The notes: generated by a model not told the origin, from the letters alone. 64,000 bases of DNA from Diphasiastrum complanatum (GCA_029204225.1 CM055094.1:29620107-29684106); one strand, 5' to 3'. Positions 35,701 to 44,929 are shown, counted from the first letter of the stretch. Made by a program: numbers and translations.

Positions 35701-38170
35701 GTAAAAGATTTTCCTACTATTGAGCAGCCGGAAGGGCATGTATGCGAGGGGTGCATACTTGGAAAGTTTCAAAGGAAACCTGTTCCAATTGATGGAACTA
35801 TAAGGGTTTTTGATAAATTTGATTTGGTTCATAGTGATGTTTGTGGTCCAATGAGGACCGAATCCATTGGAAAGTGCATCTATTTTGTGACTTTTATTGA
35901 TGACTTTTCCCGTTTTACATGGTTCTATCCTATGAAGGCTAAATCGGAAGTTTTTCAACATTCCAAAGATTTTCTACCAATGGTAGAAAATCAGTTTGGG
36001 CATTCTTTGAAGACCCTACGCACCGATCGAGAAGGGGAATACATCAAGAGTACGTTCGGTGAATTTCTTCGAGAGAAGGGAATTCTACATCAAATGACTA
36101 TACGCCTCAACAAAATGGTGTTGCCGAGCGAAAGAATCGCACACTTATGGAGATGGCCCGTTGCATGCGCAAACCAAAGGGGCTGCCTCACAAGTTTTGG
36201 GCTAAAGCGGTTATATTGGCAGCATACATAATCGTTGTCGTACGAAAGCATTGAAAGCATTAACTCCTTATGAATTTTGGTATGGGAAGAAGCCTTCAAT
36301 CTCTCACTTTCGCATTTTTGGTTGTACGGCTTATGCTTTTGTTCGGGGTAAACTTCGTACAAAGCTTGAGGATAAAGGAGTTAAATGCATTTTTGTTGGC
36401 TATAGTAGTGAAAGCAAAGGCTATAGGCTGTTCAATTTGAGCACTAACAAGATTATTGTTAGTCGTGATGTGCATTTTGATGAAAAGAATTCATTAGATG
36501 TGGCCCCAACTCACATCTTGAAGGGGGACAGCCCACATAGTGTGAATGCTGAAGTTTTTCCAGATTTGGTATCATCTTCTATTGCTGGAGATAAGGGGCA
36601 GCAATCAACCAGTTTCGAACTGCCCAACACCTCATCAAGTTTAGAGCCTAATGTTCATCAAGAGCCGCCCATTGTTGCTCATAATCAGCTTGCAGGAACT
36701 GTTGGACAACAAAGATCAGTTTTGGAAGATCTTGGACAGCCAAGTGCAATGTCGGAAGATCTTGGACAGCAAATTGCAAGAAGAGACATGGCTGTTGGAC
36801 AGCCCAAAACAGTCCCACGGTGGCTGTTGTCGACTTTGCGGGACAACAAAGTAAGTTTATTCTATGATGGAAAGACACGTGCCTCTACAAAATCAGTGGA
36901 CTATGCTGATTTTTCAGATTTTGCTCTTACATCTCATGGAGATGTTGCGGAAGAACCTGTTTTCTATGAGCAGGCCAAGGGAGTAAAATGTTGGGAGGAT
37001 GCGATGCAAGATGAGTATGACTCACTCATGTAGAACCAGATTTGGGTTCTTGTTGATCTTCCTCATGGGAAGAAGGCAATTGGTTCTAAATGGGTATACA
37101 AAAACAAGTATAAGGCAGATGGTACCATTGAAAGGTACAAGGCAAGGCTTGTTGCCAAAGGCTATGCTCAGCAAAAGGGGATTGATTATGAGAAGACTTT
37201 TTCTCCTACTGCTCGGATGACTACGATGAGGGTAATAACCTCTTTGGCTGCCCATTTTGGTTGGCGTTTGCGGCAACTTGACATAAAGACAACATTCCTT
37301 AATGGTGATCTCAATGAGGAAGTGTACCTTCAACAATCTGATGGTTTTTTGGTTGAAGGCCAAGAAGATAAAGTTTGTCTTCTCAAGAAGGCACTTTATG
37401 GACTGAAGCAAGTCTCGAGGATGTGGTATCAAAAGATACATGCCTACTTTTGTGATCGTGGTTTTACTAATAGTCCTAGCGAATCAAGCATACTTCAGAT
37501 TATATCATCATTATTTTGCTTTATGTTGATGATATTATTATTACGGGAAGTAATGAGCAATAGATTTATGCCGTAATACTTGATCTTGGTATGGTTTTTG
37601 AAACCTCAAATTCAGGCCTATTGCACTTTTATCTTGGTCTTGAATTTGTACAAGAAGGGGCTGGAATTTTCATCTCTCAAGAACGCTACATTGGGCAGAT
37701 TTTGAAGCGGTTGAAGATGGAAGATTGCAAGCCAGTTGCTACACCTATGGAGACAGGCCTGAAATTAAGTAGTCAAGGTGGTGGTTTTATTACATGGGGA
37801 GAGAGTAATAAGGCGCTTTGGGAAATGGAGGAGAGTGAAGATTTCAGTTTTTTTGCATTGTCATTTAAGGAGGGTGTTAGAAATAAATGACTATGCTGAA
37901 GTTAATCCATAGGTTACTTTGACCCAAAAGGTCGAGATTTGTGTAACCATGGGTATTTAGTTATTTAGGCCATCTTAAGTTTGTCTTAAGTTCAGTTGGA
38001 CCCAATTTTGGTCATATACTGACTCATGGGTCCTTAGGGGTCTAATTTGGTTTAGGGGCCTTATCTTGACTTTTGGGGGTGCCCTACAGTCGGTAAGTAG
38101 GTAGAGTACATATTGACTTATTGTGTCACATTTTTCAGTTTGGCTAAGCATTGCTCTTGTTGCTGTTTTG

Positions 38171-38203
<33 letters not shown>

Positions 38204-41200
38204 GAGTTGGGCGCCCAGCCTCTTCTCTCTTGTTTCTTGTGGAGATTGATTGATAACTAGATCTTGGTGACTTGACTCTTGCTTTCCTACAATCCAAGCC
38301 TTTGAAGAAAATCCAACACCCCACTAATTTCCAGCGTTGAAAAAAATGGAAGCCTGCTCACAGAGGCAGCTAAATACACCTAGTGTGCCACAAATTTTTT
38401 CTACTGGCTGGCTGGAAAATGAACCACAGATCTAAGAAAAAACAGCGATAAAAAAAGTTTGAAAAACAATGACCTGCCGCAAAAAACCAGCGACTAACAC
38501 TGTCACAAAAACTTCCAAAATAGGTGAAAAATGCGCCTATAGTGAAGGCGATTTGCGCCCAATCTGCCTAGAAATATGTGCCTCCTTGCTGCTTGGAAAA
38601 TGTGCCAATAGATCTGCATCAAACCTTCTCACAGAGACATTGTAAACCCTTTAGAGACTCCATTGGCTGGAACAAAATCACCCATCTGCCTACCTTCCAA
38701 TATGCATAATAGTCTTCAGGATGTAGAGGCTATGAGCGTTAATCGTGCAGCCTATGAACCTGCTCTGATACCATGTCGGGATTCAATGAATTAAGTAACC
38801 AATGGAGACAAATCTCTATACAAAGAATGTATGTACATAAGCATTGCCACTCTCTCTAGTCTCTCCAGCCTCTTCAGGCTCTTCCTCACCTCTTTAGCAA
38901 AAAGAGGGCGCCTATTTATACTAGTAGAGATAGATAACTTCAAAGGTCAATGGTTCCCAATGTGGAATATCCAAAAGCCAACAGCCAAGGGCCATGTGTT
39001 ACATAGGAGTTACAAAAGCAAATGAAAAGCCTTGGCATTGGACAGCCACGTGGTAGTATGGCTGGCCCACAGCATTAGCTAGGGTTTGGGGAAAGTGTAT
39101 CGGAATGAATTGGATCTTCAAATGCATGCAAGGGATATGAAATTATGCAGTTTGCTACCAAGGAAGAACTATGGAGGATAGAACCAAAAATTTACATGCT
39201 ATTGTTGATGTAGACGATGGTGGAGACCCTGTTAGTTGAACCTATTCAGTGGTGCGGTAGTTAGATGAGCAAGAGGTAGCCCTTGAGCCGAGGGGTTAGT
39301 TGGGGTTAAGCCAAGGGATTTTAGGGTGGAGCCCTTGAGCCGAATTTTTTAGGTCCTTTTCTGGGGTTTTTCAGAGTACCCGCTTTAGTATTTTGGTTGT
39401 CTATAGTCGCATCTCCGCAGGGAAGAGAGTATAGTGTGGATCTTAGGATTTCTGGCATATTGGTCTGTGATAATAGATGTTGTAAGTAGTTTATTGGTTT
39501 GTTCAACTAAGATACTACAAGTTTTAAATAGCTAGGTTTTCTTCCAAAGGGTTTCCCATGATAAATTGCTGTGCACATGTGAATGTCTCTGCTATTTGTG
39601 TGTGATCTAATTCTTTTTGCATTGTATAGATTCAATTGAGCATTGTCTCTTTGTATCTATTTTTTGTACAATTTCAAGGGACTACACATTTCATCATGAA
39701 CTTTTTTTCCCCAAAAGTCATCAACTTTTGGTATTCAATGAGAACACCATTAATCAATATCCATCCACCACCCTTGGGTAAGTTGTGGAAGGTTACGAAT
39801 CTCCACCGCTAGTCTAGGGAGTTTATTGTGTTGTACATTTTTCGAGTATATTTGAGAACACTAATCATAGTGGATGCCTCCAATGGGAGAGCCTTGTTTT
39901 TAGCCAAGATTGTTGGAGGAAATGCTTTGCTCTACTCCCATGTTGATCAAGAATCTTTTGTAAGCTCTGTCAATTTCCACTCGTTGTGAGCAGGGGATAC
40001 TTTTGCCGCAAACTTTGCAACCATAAAGTATTACCGGTGTGACTCACATTTCAAATAGTTGTCTCTTCTATTGGCAACACAAATAATCTTTTCTTTGACA
40101 TGCTGCTTCCATAGCATTAATCCCTATTATTATCTCTTCTACATGTGTGCAACCAAATGTTTCAAACTTCCAAATTTAAAATGTCGGAAGCATATTTTAA
40201 ACATTTGGGAAAATCGACCAAAGGTTTGGAATTTTTTCATTGCTGTAGTCCTAGATTTATCGAGAGCTTCAAGATGTTTTGGAGACGATTCAGTGTGTTG
40301 GCACAAAGAACCACAGCAGGAGTTCAAGTACATAAGGTTTTCACTATTCTTTTTGAGAGTGCCTTCGAAAGCCATCATATTGTTGTTCCACAGCCTCGCT
40401 TTGGTAGTACTATGCCAAGGTCTCCTGCATATGGATATTGAAATCTAACTGTTTAAGGGGGTCAAATGTTAATTTTCATGTGATCTCGTGGTTGTAGCAG
40501 TTGCTGTGAGTTATGGTTAGGGCATGAATGGCCAGAGTGTGAAATTTCCATGCTGGGTGTGTCCTACCCATAGTTGCTTGTTTTAACGTGGCCAAAAAAG
40601 ATATTTGAAAAAAATTGTAAATATTTAACAAAGGGAAAGAAAACGTTTTTTTTCACTTAATACCTTGTTCCGACCCAGTACGTTCCGAGTGGGTTTTAAG
40701 GTCCTACCACGGGGGTAGTGGACAAGGTGACAAACCGTCTCAAGTGAAGTCAAAGTTGTCAAATACATAGAACCTGAATGTATTTAACTAGTGCTTTTGG
40801 GGTCTAAACAGGTTTCTGAGGCTTTAATTACACTAGAATATCAATTAAGCTTTGATGCTAAAAGATAATGTTTTTACATAGTTTCTATACATGCCTCAGT
40901 TTCAGAACATGGATCTTTCATGGAACCAGTGATCGTTGTTTTCAGTTAAGTGAAGTTTATGCTATAATCTGATGTGTCATTGTATGTCATGCTAAATTGG
41001 TTTGATCGAATGCTGATTTTGAAGAAAGATTGAAAAGGAGCTGTTGTCCATCATGCAGGCAAAGGGATTGGGCTATGCTCTGAGTACCACTGAGGAGCTG
41101 AAGCTGGTGCAAGAAGTTTCTGAGCTCACGGGTGTTATTCTTGATCCAGTTTATAGGTCAGCACTTAACTGAGAATCATTGGCTTTTCACTGCATATCTG

Positions 41201-41520
41201 GACAGCAATCTTAACCTTCCATTCTCAGTGAATTGGAGGTATATTGAACTTTATGAATCATTCATCCTCATGTGCATGAAGTAGCAATATTAAATCTGAT
41301 CTATGTTTGCAGTGGTAAAGCTTTAAATGGCATGTTGAAAGACATGACTGAAAACCCAGCTGTTTGGGAAGGGAGAAAAGTACTTTTTATACATACTGGT
41401 GGTTTGCTTGGAATGTATGATAAAGTCAACCAATTGGGCCCTCTGATTAGCAATTGGGAGCGCCTTAGAATTCCTGAATCATTTTTAAAGAATGGAGATG
41501 GATGTGGGAAAATGTTTTAG
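20070..41520 (+). CDS. DCD: D-cysteine desulfhydrase (ACC-deaminase family), 10 exons
   Basis: Joining ten exons gives 1482 nt, 493 residues plus TAG, with every intron GT...AG and all phases consistent. D-cysteine desulfhydrase is a PLP enzyme that splits D-cysteine into pyruvate, ammonia and H2S; plant members are mainly placed in mitochondria, and some also act on ACC. Visible motifs: [13 protein letters not shown] with the PLP lysine at K182, [10 protein letters not shown] from 205, [13 protein letters not shown] near 291-304, ACGSGGTTAG near 332-340, DPVYSGKA near 422-428, [12 protein letters not shown] in the last exon, and the family C-terminus GKMF. The N-terminal 130 or so residues are Ser/Pro-rich and longer than in Arabidopsis, as in a transit peptide. 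Introns 2 and 8 (9702 and 7842 bp) are filled with transposons, yet no coding break is seen. Desulfhydrase versus related ACC-deaminase-like activity cannot be settled from sequence. Confidence 0.93.
20511..21883 (+). other. DCD intron 1, no gene seen
   Basis: This intron of 1373 bp has GT...AG ends (GCATGCCAG acceptor), an AT-rich body and a T-run near 21104-21117. No transposon coding sequence was recognised. Confidence 0.75.
21884..21949 (+). CDS. DCD: DCD exon 2 (66-nt exon)
   Basis: Residues 148-169, [20 protein letters not shown] followed by LK. It fills exactly the gap between exon 1 and the RDDLSG block expected for plant D-cysteine desulfhydrase. Flanked by ...GCATGCCAG and GTACAAAT, phase 0 on both sides. 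Confidence 0.9.
21950..23496 (+). other. DCD intron 2, left part, no gene seen
   Basis: AT-rich intron sequence with no recognised coding or transposon protein signal apart from the GA microsatellite at 22506-22561. Confidence 0.6.
22506..22561. repeat. (GA)n microsatellite
   Basis: About 28 perfect GA repeats in DCD intron 2. Confidence 0.97.
23497..23884 (-). repeat. 3' terminal region of the hAT-like element
   Basis: Matches 44381-44920 in order: AGGCCACG start, hairpin, CATGTGCAGAGCAAAGCATTG, CT microsatellite, TGTAAAAACG, ATATATAATGTCGGGCTC, GTGACGTCTGATAAA. A perfect inverted repeat (CCACGTTCCGGGA at 23501-23513, TCCCGGAACGTGG at 23529-23541) lies at the outer end. It stops at CAACT, the left target duplication of the copia-derived insertion. 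Confidence 0.7.
23675..23716. repeat. (CT)n microsatellite in the hAT 3' region
   Basis: Nearly perfect CT repeat; the same site in the other hAT copy (44664-44741) is longer. Confidence 0.95.
23934..23945 (-). other. Primer-binding-site sequence in L
   Basis: The - strand reads TGGTATCAGAGC, matching the copia primer site exactly, four bases beyond the LTR edge at 23950. Confidence 0.7.
23950..26169 (-). repeat. LTR of L (about 2.2 kb)
   Basis: The + strand starts TGTGAAGCCAGTGACC and ends CTAAGTTTTTTCA, with a polypurine tract just beyond on the coding side. The start of the LTR on the - strand (TGAAAAAACTTAGTG) recurs at 27023 (TGAAGAAACTTAGTG). Four imperfect copies of GGAGGAGGGCGCT lie at 25021-25280, spaced about 77-92 bp. 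No gene is seen within it. Confidence 0.6.
26166..26556 (-). pseudogene. Copia L RNase H and C-terminal tail
   Basis: The - strand reads [20 protein letters not shown], then [36 protein letters not shown] and [11 protein letters not shown]. These are the RNase H end of copia pol, with the catalytic Asp of IDN and the SSCGAEY Glu present. It is truncated at 26556 where the second LTR piece begins. The reading frame runs on into the LTR to 25907, giving an Ala/Pro/Lys-rich tail. Confidence 0.8.
26557..27023 (-). repeat. Second, partial LTR of L
   Basis: Repeats 25718-26169 with scattered changes, including the coding tail ([19 protein letters not shown]). It is joined directly to RNase H sequence on its left and ends at the target duplication on its right. 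Confidence 0.75.
27029..28285 (-). pseudogene. hAT-like transposase core, DUF659 region and C-terminus
   Basis: On the - strand 28285-28070 reads [20 protein letters not shown] and [17 protein letters not shown], the DUF659 core of hAT-like transposases. A frameshift near 28075 leads to [12 protein letters not shown] and [12 protein letters not shown] in the next frame. The hAT core follows with further shifts: [18 protein letters not shown] (27720), [15 protein letters not shown] (27640), and [20 protein letters not shown] (27300). A GT...AG intron (27416-27326) separates CDLEEDR from KDELLLVW. The C-terminus reads [17 protein letters not shown]. The gene is dead but recognisable. Confidence 0.75.
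28289..28990 (-). pseudogene. hAT-like linker region
   Basis: Low-complexity open frames: 28504-28289 with repeated GDHHTG / TGDTGD, and 28981-28604, Gln/Ser/Pro-rich. In hAT-like proteins such regions link the BED finger and the catalytic core. Exon borders not resolved. Confidence 0.45.
29005..29313 (-). pseudogene. BED-type zinc finger exon of the hAT element
   Basis: [20 protein letters not shown], then [20 protein letters not shown] with H49. Residues C32, C35 and H49 form three of four BED ligands. The fourth (Cys in the second copy, ...GHSC) is replaced here by ISIYP, so this finger is probably broken. BED fingers bind the transposon ends. Confidence 0.7.
29340..30096 (-). other. Probable 5' non-coding part of the hAT element
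   Basis: No coding signal. It resembles 30330-30750 in patches (CAACTTGT...CATCA, CAAAAACACATGG, GGGCATG), so two diverged copies of the same 5' region lie in tandem. A short plant-telomere-like AAACCCTAAACCCTAAA occurs at 29637-29653. Confidence 0.4.
30097..30312 (-). pseudogene. Second BED finger exon
   Basis: A diverged copy of 29005-29313: [43 protein letters not shown], then GRVGHSC, which supplies the fourth zinc ligand missing from the other copy. Indicates a tandem or nested second hAT 5' end. Confidence 0.65.
30757..31075 (+). pseudogene. Copia gag fragment
   Basis: The + strand reads [13 protein letters not shown], then with frameshifts a Lys/Asn-rich stretch and a perfect knuckle [14 protein letters not shown] near 30985-31026. 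Same gag region as copia G, D and E. Isolated fragment abutting the hAT 5' side. Confidence 0.7.
31076..31651 (+). other. DCD intron 2, right end, no gene seen
   Basis: AT-rich sequence ending in the acceptor ...CATATCATTGCAG at 31651. Confidence 0.6.
31652..31846 (+). CDS. DCD: DCD exon 3 (PLP-lysine exon)
   Basis: Residues 170-234: [20 protein letters not shown] with the Schiff-base lysine K182, and [17 protein letters not shown]. Ends ...CGGACAAATCGG|GTTATA, phase 0. Confidence 0.95.
32024..32134 (+). CDS. DCD: DCD exon 4
   Basis: Residues 235-271: [20 protein letters not shown], then [11 protein letters not shown]. Acceptor TTTTGCAG, donor ATT|GTGAGAG, phase 0. Confidence 0.93.
32399..32490 (+). 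CDS. DCD: DCD exon 5
   Basis: Residues 272-301 plus two bases of W302: [20 protein letters not shown], then [10 protein letters not shown], a phosphate/substrate loop of the family. Donor ACATG|GTATGT. Confidence 0.93.
32667..32765 (+). CDS. DCD: DCD exon 6
   Basis: Completes W302 then [20 protein letters not shown] and FDDIVMACG; the last codon (S335) is split. Acceptor TATTGTAG, donor GGAAG|GTAAGC. Confidence 0.93.
32887..32944 (+). CDS. DCD: DCD exon 7
   Basis: Completes S335 then [19 protein letters not shown], the glycine-rich PLP-phosphate loop. Acceptor GGTTGCAG, donor GCCAAG|GTGAGT. Confidence 0.93.
33103..33216 (+). CDS. DCD: DCD exon 8
   Basis: Residues 355-392: [20 protein letters not shown], then [18 protein letters not shown]. 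Donor AAT|GTAAGT. The next exon lies 7.8 kb away. Confidence 0.93.
33217..34093 (+). other. DCD intron 8, left part, no gene seen
   Basis: No coding signal apart from the host intron. AT-rich, with no recognised element until the LTR copy at 34094. Confidence 0.6.
34094..34330 (-). repeat. Left copy of LTR R in intron 8
   Basis: Shares CCAATGGAGACAAATCTC through GGACAGCCAAGTG with 38799-39052, in the same orientation. A - strand TATAAATAGG box lies near 34197-34206, as in an LTR promoter. Lacks the first 25 bp of the right copy. Confidence 0.75.
34595..35197 (+). pseudogene. Copia Q gag with zinc knuckle
   Basis: Begins inside the capsid: [36 protein letters not shown], a Lys/Gly-rich linker, and [14 protein letters not shown] (C-x2-C-x4-H-x4-C) near 35016-35058. 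The N-terminal third of gag is missing. Confidence 0.8.
35158..36231 (+). pseudogene. Copia Q protease and integrase
   Basis: The protease site reads [14 protein letters not shown] near 35240. After a frameshift the pre-integrase finger reads [14 protein letters not shown] and CEGCILGK. The integrase core has D in [10 protein letters not shown] and [10 protein letters not shown]. The second Asp is kept in LRTDREGEY, where relatives have RSDNGGEY. A frameshift near 36100 scrambles the Glu block; the normal frame ([11 protein letters not shown]) can be read one base over. Confidence 0.8.
36251..37790 (+). pseudogene. Copia Q integrase end and reverse transcriptase
   Basis: Reads [36 protein letters not shown], then a linker with four DLGQ-type repeats. 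The reverse transcriptase starts before an in-frame TAG at 37031 and continues [56 protein letters not shown] is damaged (frameshift near 37520). [15 protein letters not shown] marks the end. RNase H is absent. Confidence 0.82.
38171..38202. repeat. (CT)n microsatellite
   Basis: About 15 CT units within the presumed 3' LTR of copia Q. Confidence 0.95.
38336..38761 (-). other. Probable leader of element R
   Basis: No coding signal. On the - strand it follows the primer site at 38773-38762, so it is likely the untranslated leader of the element whose 5' LTR starts at 38774. Confidence 0.45.
38762..38773 (-). other. Primer-binding site of element R
   Basis: The - strand reads TGGTATCAGAGC directly beside TGTCGGGATTC, the LTR edge. 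Confidence 0.85.
38774..39052 (-). repeat. 5' LTR of element R
   Basis: Starts TGTCGGGATTCAATG next to the primer site; repeats 34094-34330. The outer end is set only by where the two copies stop matching. A - strand TATAAATAGG box is conserved. Confidence 0.72.
39053..41058 (+). other. DCD intron 8, right part, no gene seen
   Basis: No convincing coding sequence. The 129-codon frame at 40059-40448 resembles nothing I know and has two equally long frames overlapping it, so I do not call it. The intron ends ...CATCATGCAG at 41058. Confidence 0.55.
41059..41156 (+). CDS. DCD: DCD exon 9
   Basis: Residues 393-424 plus two bases of S425: [20 protein letters not shown], then TGVILDPVY. Donor TATAG|GTCAGC. 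Confidence 0.93.
41313..41520 (+). CDS. DCD: DCD exon 10 and stop
   Basis: Completes S425, then [40 protein letters not shown] and the family terminus GCGKMF followed by TAG. Acceptor GTTTGCAG. Confidence 0.94.
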
Positions 41521-43540
41521 AAACCGATTGCAAACTCATTTGACTAGTACTCATTGAGTCCAGTAGCATGATTAAATCACTCTTTGAGGCTCTTTTTGCA
41601 AATTATCTCTAGTGCGAAGGTCACAGTGATGGCAAAGCGTTGCTTGAGAGTGTGATTGATGCTTGAGAGGGTGATGAGACATTTGAATTGGTGGTGCACA
41701 GCTGCACTTGAATGTGCACATGTGTTGGTTCATTGACAAGATAAATGGTAATAGATATGTGTGTTAATTTGTTGCATTGTTGTACATCTGTGACTCATTT
41801 CAATGTAATCAATATTTGATGTCTGCGCTTTTCTGAAGTTGTGCATTCTACAGATGTTTTGGAGTAGTTGATAGCAATGGGCAAAATGCTGTTTCACGTT
41901 GATGTTTGACAATCTCGTGATGCTTGCACTAGCTCACAGATCTGCTTCTGCCGTTTCCCCATGATCAATTCTTCTTCATGTCTTTAGTCTTTTCATTGAG
42001 CATGCTTTGCTGGAATTAGCTCTTTTGCATACAGTTTCAGTGCCTAACTGTCCTCATACACTTATGTCTATCTGGAAACGACTATTTAACTTCTGAATGA
42101 AAGATTCATGAGTGTTTCTAGTGGGGAAAGCTTGCCACTAGAGAGGTAGCCATCTCAAGTGAGGCATATCTAACCAATAATTCCTCAACCATTTAATTGA
42201 TATTTGATGTAGGGATTTTCAACCTCACTGATATTGATTGAATTTACAAGTCGTGCACAATCAACATTTCATTTTTTGTTTTCTACTTAATATGTGCATC
42301 GAAATATGCTATGCCAACATGTATTTCATTATTGTCCATGTGTCCTTGGACATTATTTACATTTAGCCCTTCAATTGTGGATATCTAAGCCCCTTCAAAC
42401 ATTGGTTGCTAGCTTGAGTCAGCCATATATACTTTGCTTTCATGAAGAGCCATGTTCTTTTACACGTGTTGCTTAGGTAGTGCTTATCAAAGAATGATTG
42501 CTTAGCAATTAAATGTTGCATGTTCTTCTAAGCTACAAAAATAAATCTGTCGATAGCACTTCAATTTGCTATTGTTACAAGAAATGTGTGGAATGTGCTG
42601 GATTTACAAAAACCATTTTCACCAATCTTGTACAAACCTTTGGGTTGATTGTTTTCACGAGTTTGTTGTTTTTACGGATGTAAGAGCTTTGCATGAGTGT
42701 TGGCATGGATACTGTAGCACCACTGAGTATTATAGAGAGCTTTAAAATTTTAAAAATACTAGAGAGCTAGTAGAGTTATCAAGCTAATAGAGAGCTCTGA
42801 ATATTAATGACACTATTATCACTTGGAGATTCCAATCTAGTCTTTTTGATTAGTTAGCATACAAACCCAAAGGTAATAGTATAAATTTCAATGCAATCAG
42901 TATGGATATAGTTTGAGAGTTTCCTTGGTACAATAGTTAAGTACTCAAGCTTGTGTAGTGTCACTGCTTGGGTTTTGGCACTCTTGACATGGATACAACA
43001 TGCTGCTCCCTTCACAAACTATGTAGTGCTCATGTTGGCCATAGTCTTCTCTTAGATGTTCTTTTATTCTACTGATTCTGGTTTAAAACCCCGGACCTGA
43101 AGAGAAGAGGAGAGTGGGTCTTCCTCTAATACAACACTTACTGAGGGACATGTTAGCCATATTTATCCAAAGCAACGACAGTCTCATACATGCCAAAATG
43201 AAGTCGGTCACTAGATCACTGAAAGTGATTGACTCATGTGATTCAGGAAGCAACATAATATATTGTGAAACCAAAGTCTACATTAGTGTCGAATTCTTTC
43301 AACATCAAAGCAATATATGTTTTGCAGTTTCCTCTTGATGGCACATCTTGTAATGTTGAAAGGCCACGTAACTTTCATAGATGTAAATTGTGAACTTAGT
43401 AAGCATATGTTATCAAAGAGTTACAAGTTGTCATTCTCCAAGCACATGGTTCATCACTCCTCCCCCCATTTGGGCATAAGGTGCTTGGAGGTGAAGTTGT
43501 TTTTGCTATTTAGAAAACAAAAAAGCATTCTTTTTTTGGG
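41521..43540 (+). other. DCD 3' flank, no gene seen
   Basis: The 3' UTR of DCD should lie in the first few hundred bases, but I cannot fix the poly(A) site. The rest is AT-rich with no recognised element. Confidence 0.5.
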
Positions 43541-43724
43541 GGGAGCGGCGGACCTTGCATCTAAGAAGCACAAACGGGTTTGGCCCTGGCCTGCTGTTAG
43601 CCACACATTTTGTTTTTAGTGGCTGCCCGGAGCACCACGTTGCTGGGCAGCCAGACACAATATCCCATAATCAATCCCACGCCCCCTGTATAATTGGAAA
43701 TTGGACACTGTTCTCACATGTGTG

Positions 43725-43885
43725 CAGGTGTTTGGGATGCGGGTGCCTGGGAAAAAATGGTGCCAGTGCCTGGGAGAGCGGCGCCGGTGCCCGGGAAAAA
43801 GTGGCGCAGGGTGTAGGGAGAGTGGTGCCGGCACCTAGGGGTGCCCAAGAAAAAATGGCAGCAGTGCCTTACAAAAAATGGTGGC
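43725..43885. repeat. GC-rich minisatellite-like repeat
   Basis: Four to six imperfect units of the form GGTGCCGGTGCCTGGGAAAA with ATGG or GTGG spacers, in otherwise AT-rich DNA. Confidence 0.65.
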
Positions 43886-44059
43886 AGACATGAATTTTTC
43901 ATATTTGGTCATCGATATTTAATCTCATTGACTTCATATAATAAGACAAGTTCACTGCTTCAAAATTGTAAAATGATCTAATTTTCCATTTTTGAGAGTT
44001 GTACACAATTTCTAACTTTGGATTCTTTTTTACTTTGAAAGGTTTTTTTTTAGCAATAG

Positions 44060-44377
44060 AAGGTATGATACATCTTGAGATGAGCCATAAGTGAAAAAAA
44101 AAAATAACGGATGGAAGGACATGACATGCTTGATATCTAGCCATTTTACTTATAAAATACAATACCTTGTTCTTGTACATCGATTTTGTCAAGCACTCAT
44201 ATGATTCGCTATTTAGGGATGTGTGAATTTGAAAAAATGCTCAATAATACAATAATGACATGAGAAATTATTACAAATTCCAAAGCTCCTACAAAAGTAT
44301 TACAACCTATTTTCCCACATTTTTTTCATGACAAAATATGGGCTTCATTCAATTGACTTTCTTTAGTACGAGCCAAG
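44060..44377. repeat. Direct repeat, left copy (hAT intron sequence)
   Basis: Runs AAGGTATGATACATCTTGAG to TAGTACGAGCCAAG; nearly identical to 45267-45590. Confidence 0.88.
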
Positions 44378-44661
44378 GTTGCAGGCCACGATCCGGAACA
44401 CGGATCGCATTCCGGATCGTGTTCCGGGAATTCCCATTAGGGTTTCTTGGAACATGTTTTATTTTTTTTGAAATTTTTTTAATGCCAATATGGGTATCGA
44501 ATGGAAGGTTTTTTCAAGGACAGTTCATTTATCAAGTTTGCCATCAATTTCAGGACCATTGTCGTCCATTAACTTATTTTTCACTATTATATCATTTTCT
44601 ACAGTTACTAGTATTGTGTGAAATGAAATCATGTGCAAAGCAAAGCATTGAAAGCATATTG

Positions 44662-44663
<2 letters not shown>

Positions 44664-44741
<78 letters not shown>
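44664..44741. repeat. (CT)n microsatellite in the hAT 3' region
   Basis: About 39 CT units at the place where the other hAT copy has about 20. Confidence 0.97.
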
Positions 44742-44745
<4 letters not shown>

Positions 44746-44929
44746 AGACCATGCTGGGAAAAAATCATACCAAATTACCTACTGAAATAGACCATGTTGG
44801 AAAAAAATCATATTGAAACACAAACCGATAGGACACAATGTAAAAACGCAAAAATATATAATGTCGGGCTCCAGGCCCAAAAAAAAATAGAGTGACGTCT
44901 GATAAATAATGTCTCATAACAACTAACAA

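Larger units (their letters stand above)
34331..38335 (+). mobile_element. Ty1/copia element Q in DCD intron 8
   Basis: The + strand order is gag (N-terminally truncated), knuckle, protease, pre-integrase, integrase and reverse transcriptase, with RNase H missing. A purine tract AAGGAGGG at about 37868-37875 is followed by TGTTAGAAATAAATGAC, the likely start of its 3' LTR, which contains a CT microsatellite. No 5' LTR or primer site is seen. It lies between two LTR copies (R) of opposite orientation type, so it may be nested in another element. It is transcribed in the same direction as DCD. Confidence 0.8.

Noticed and set aside
40059-40448. 129-codon ORF in DCD intron 8 as a host gene
   Set aside because: Two other long frames overlap it on both strands, it has no recognisable domain, and it lies inside a host intron.
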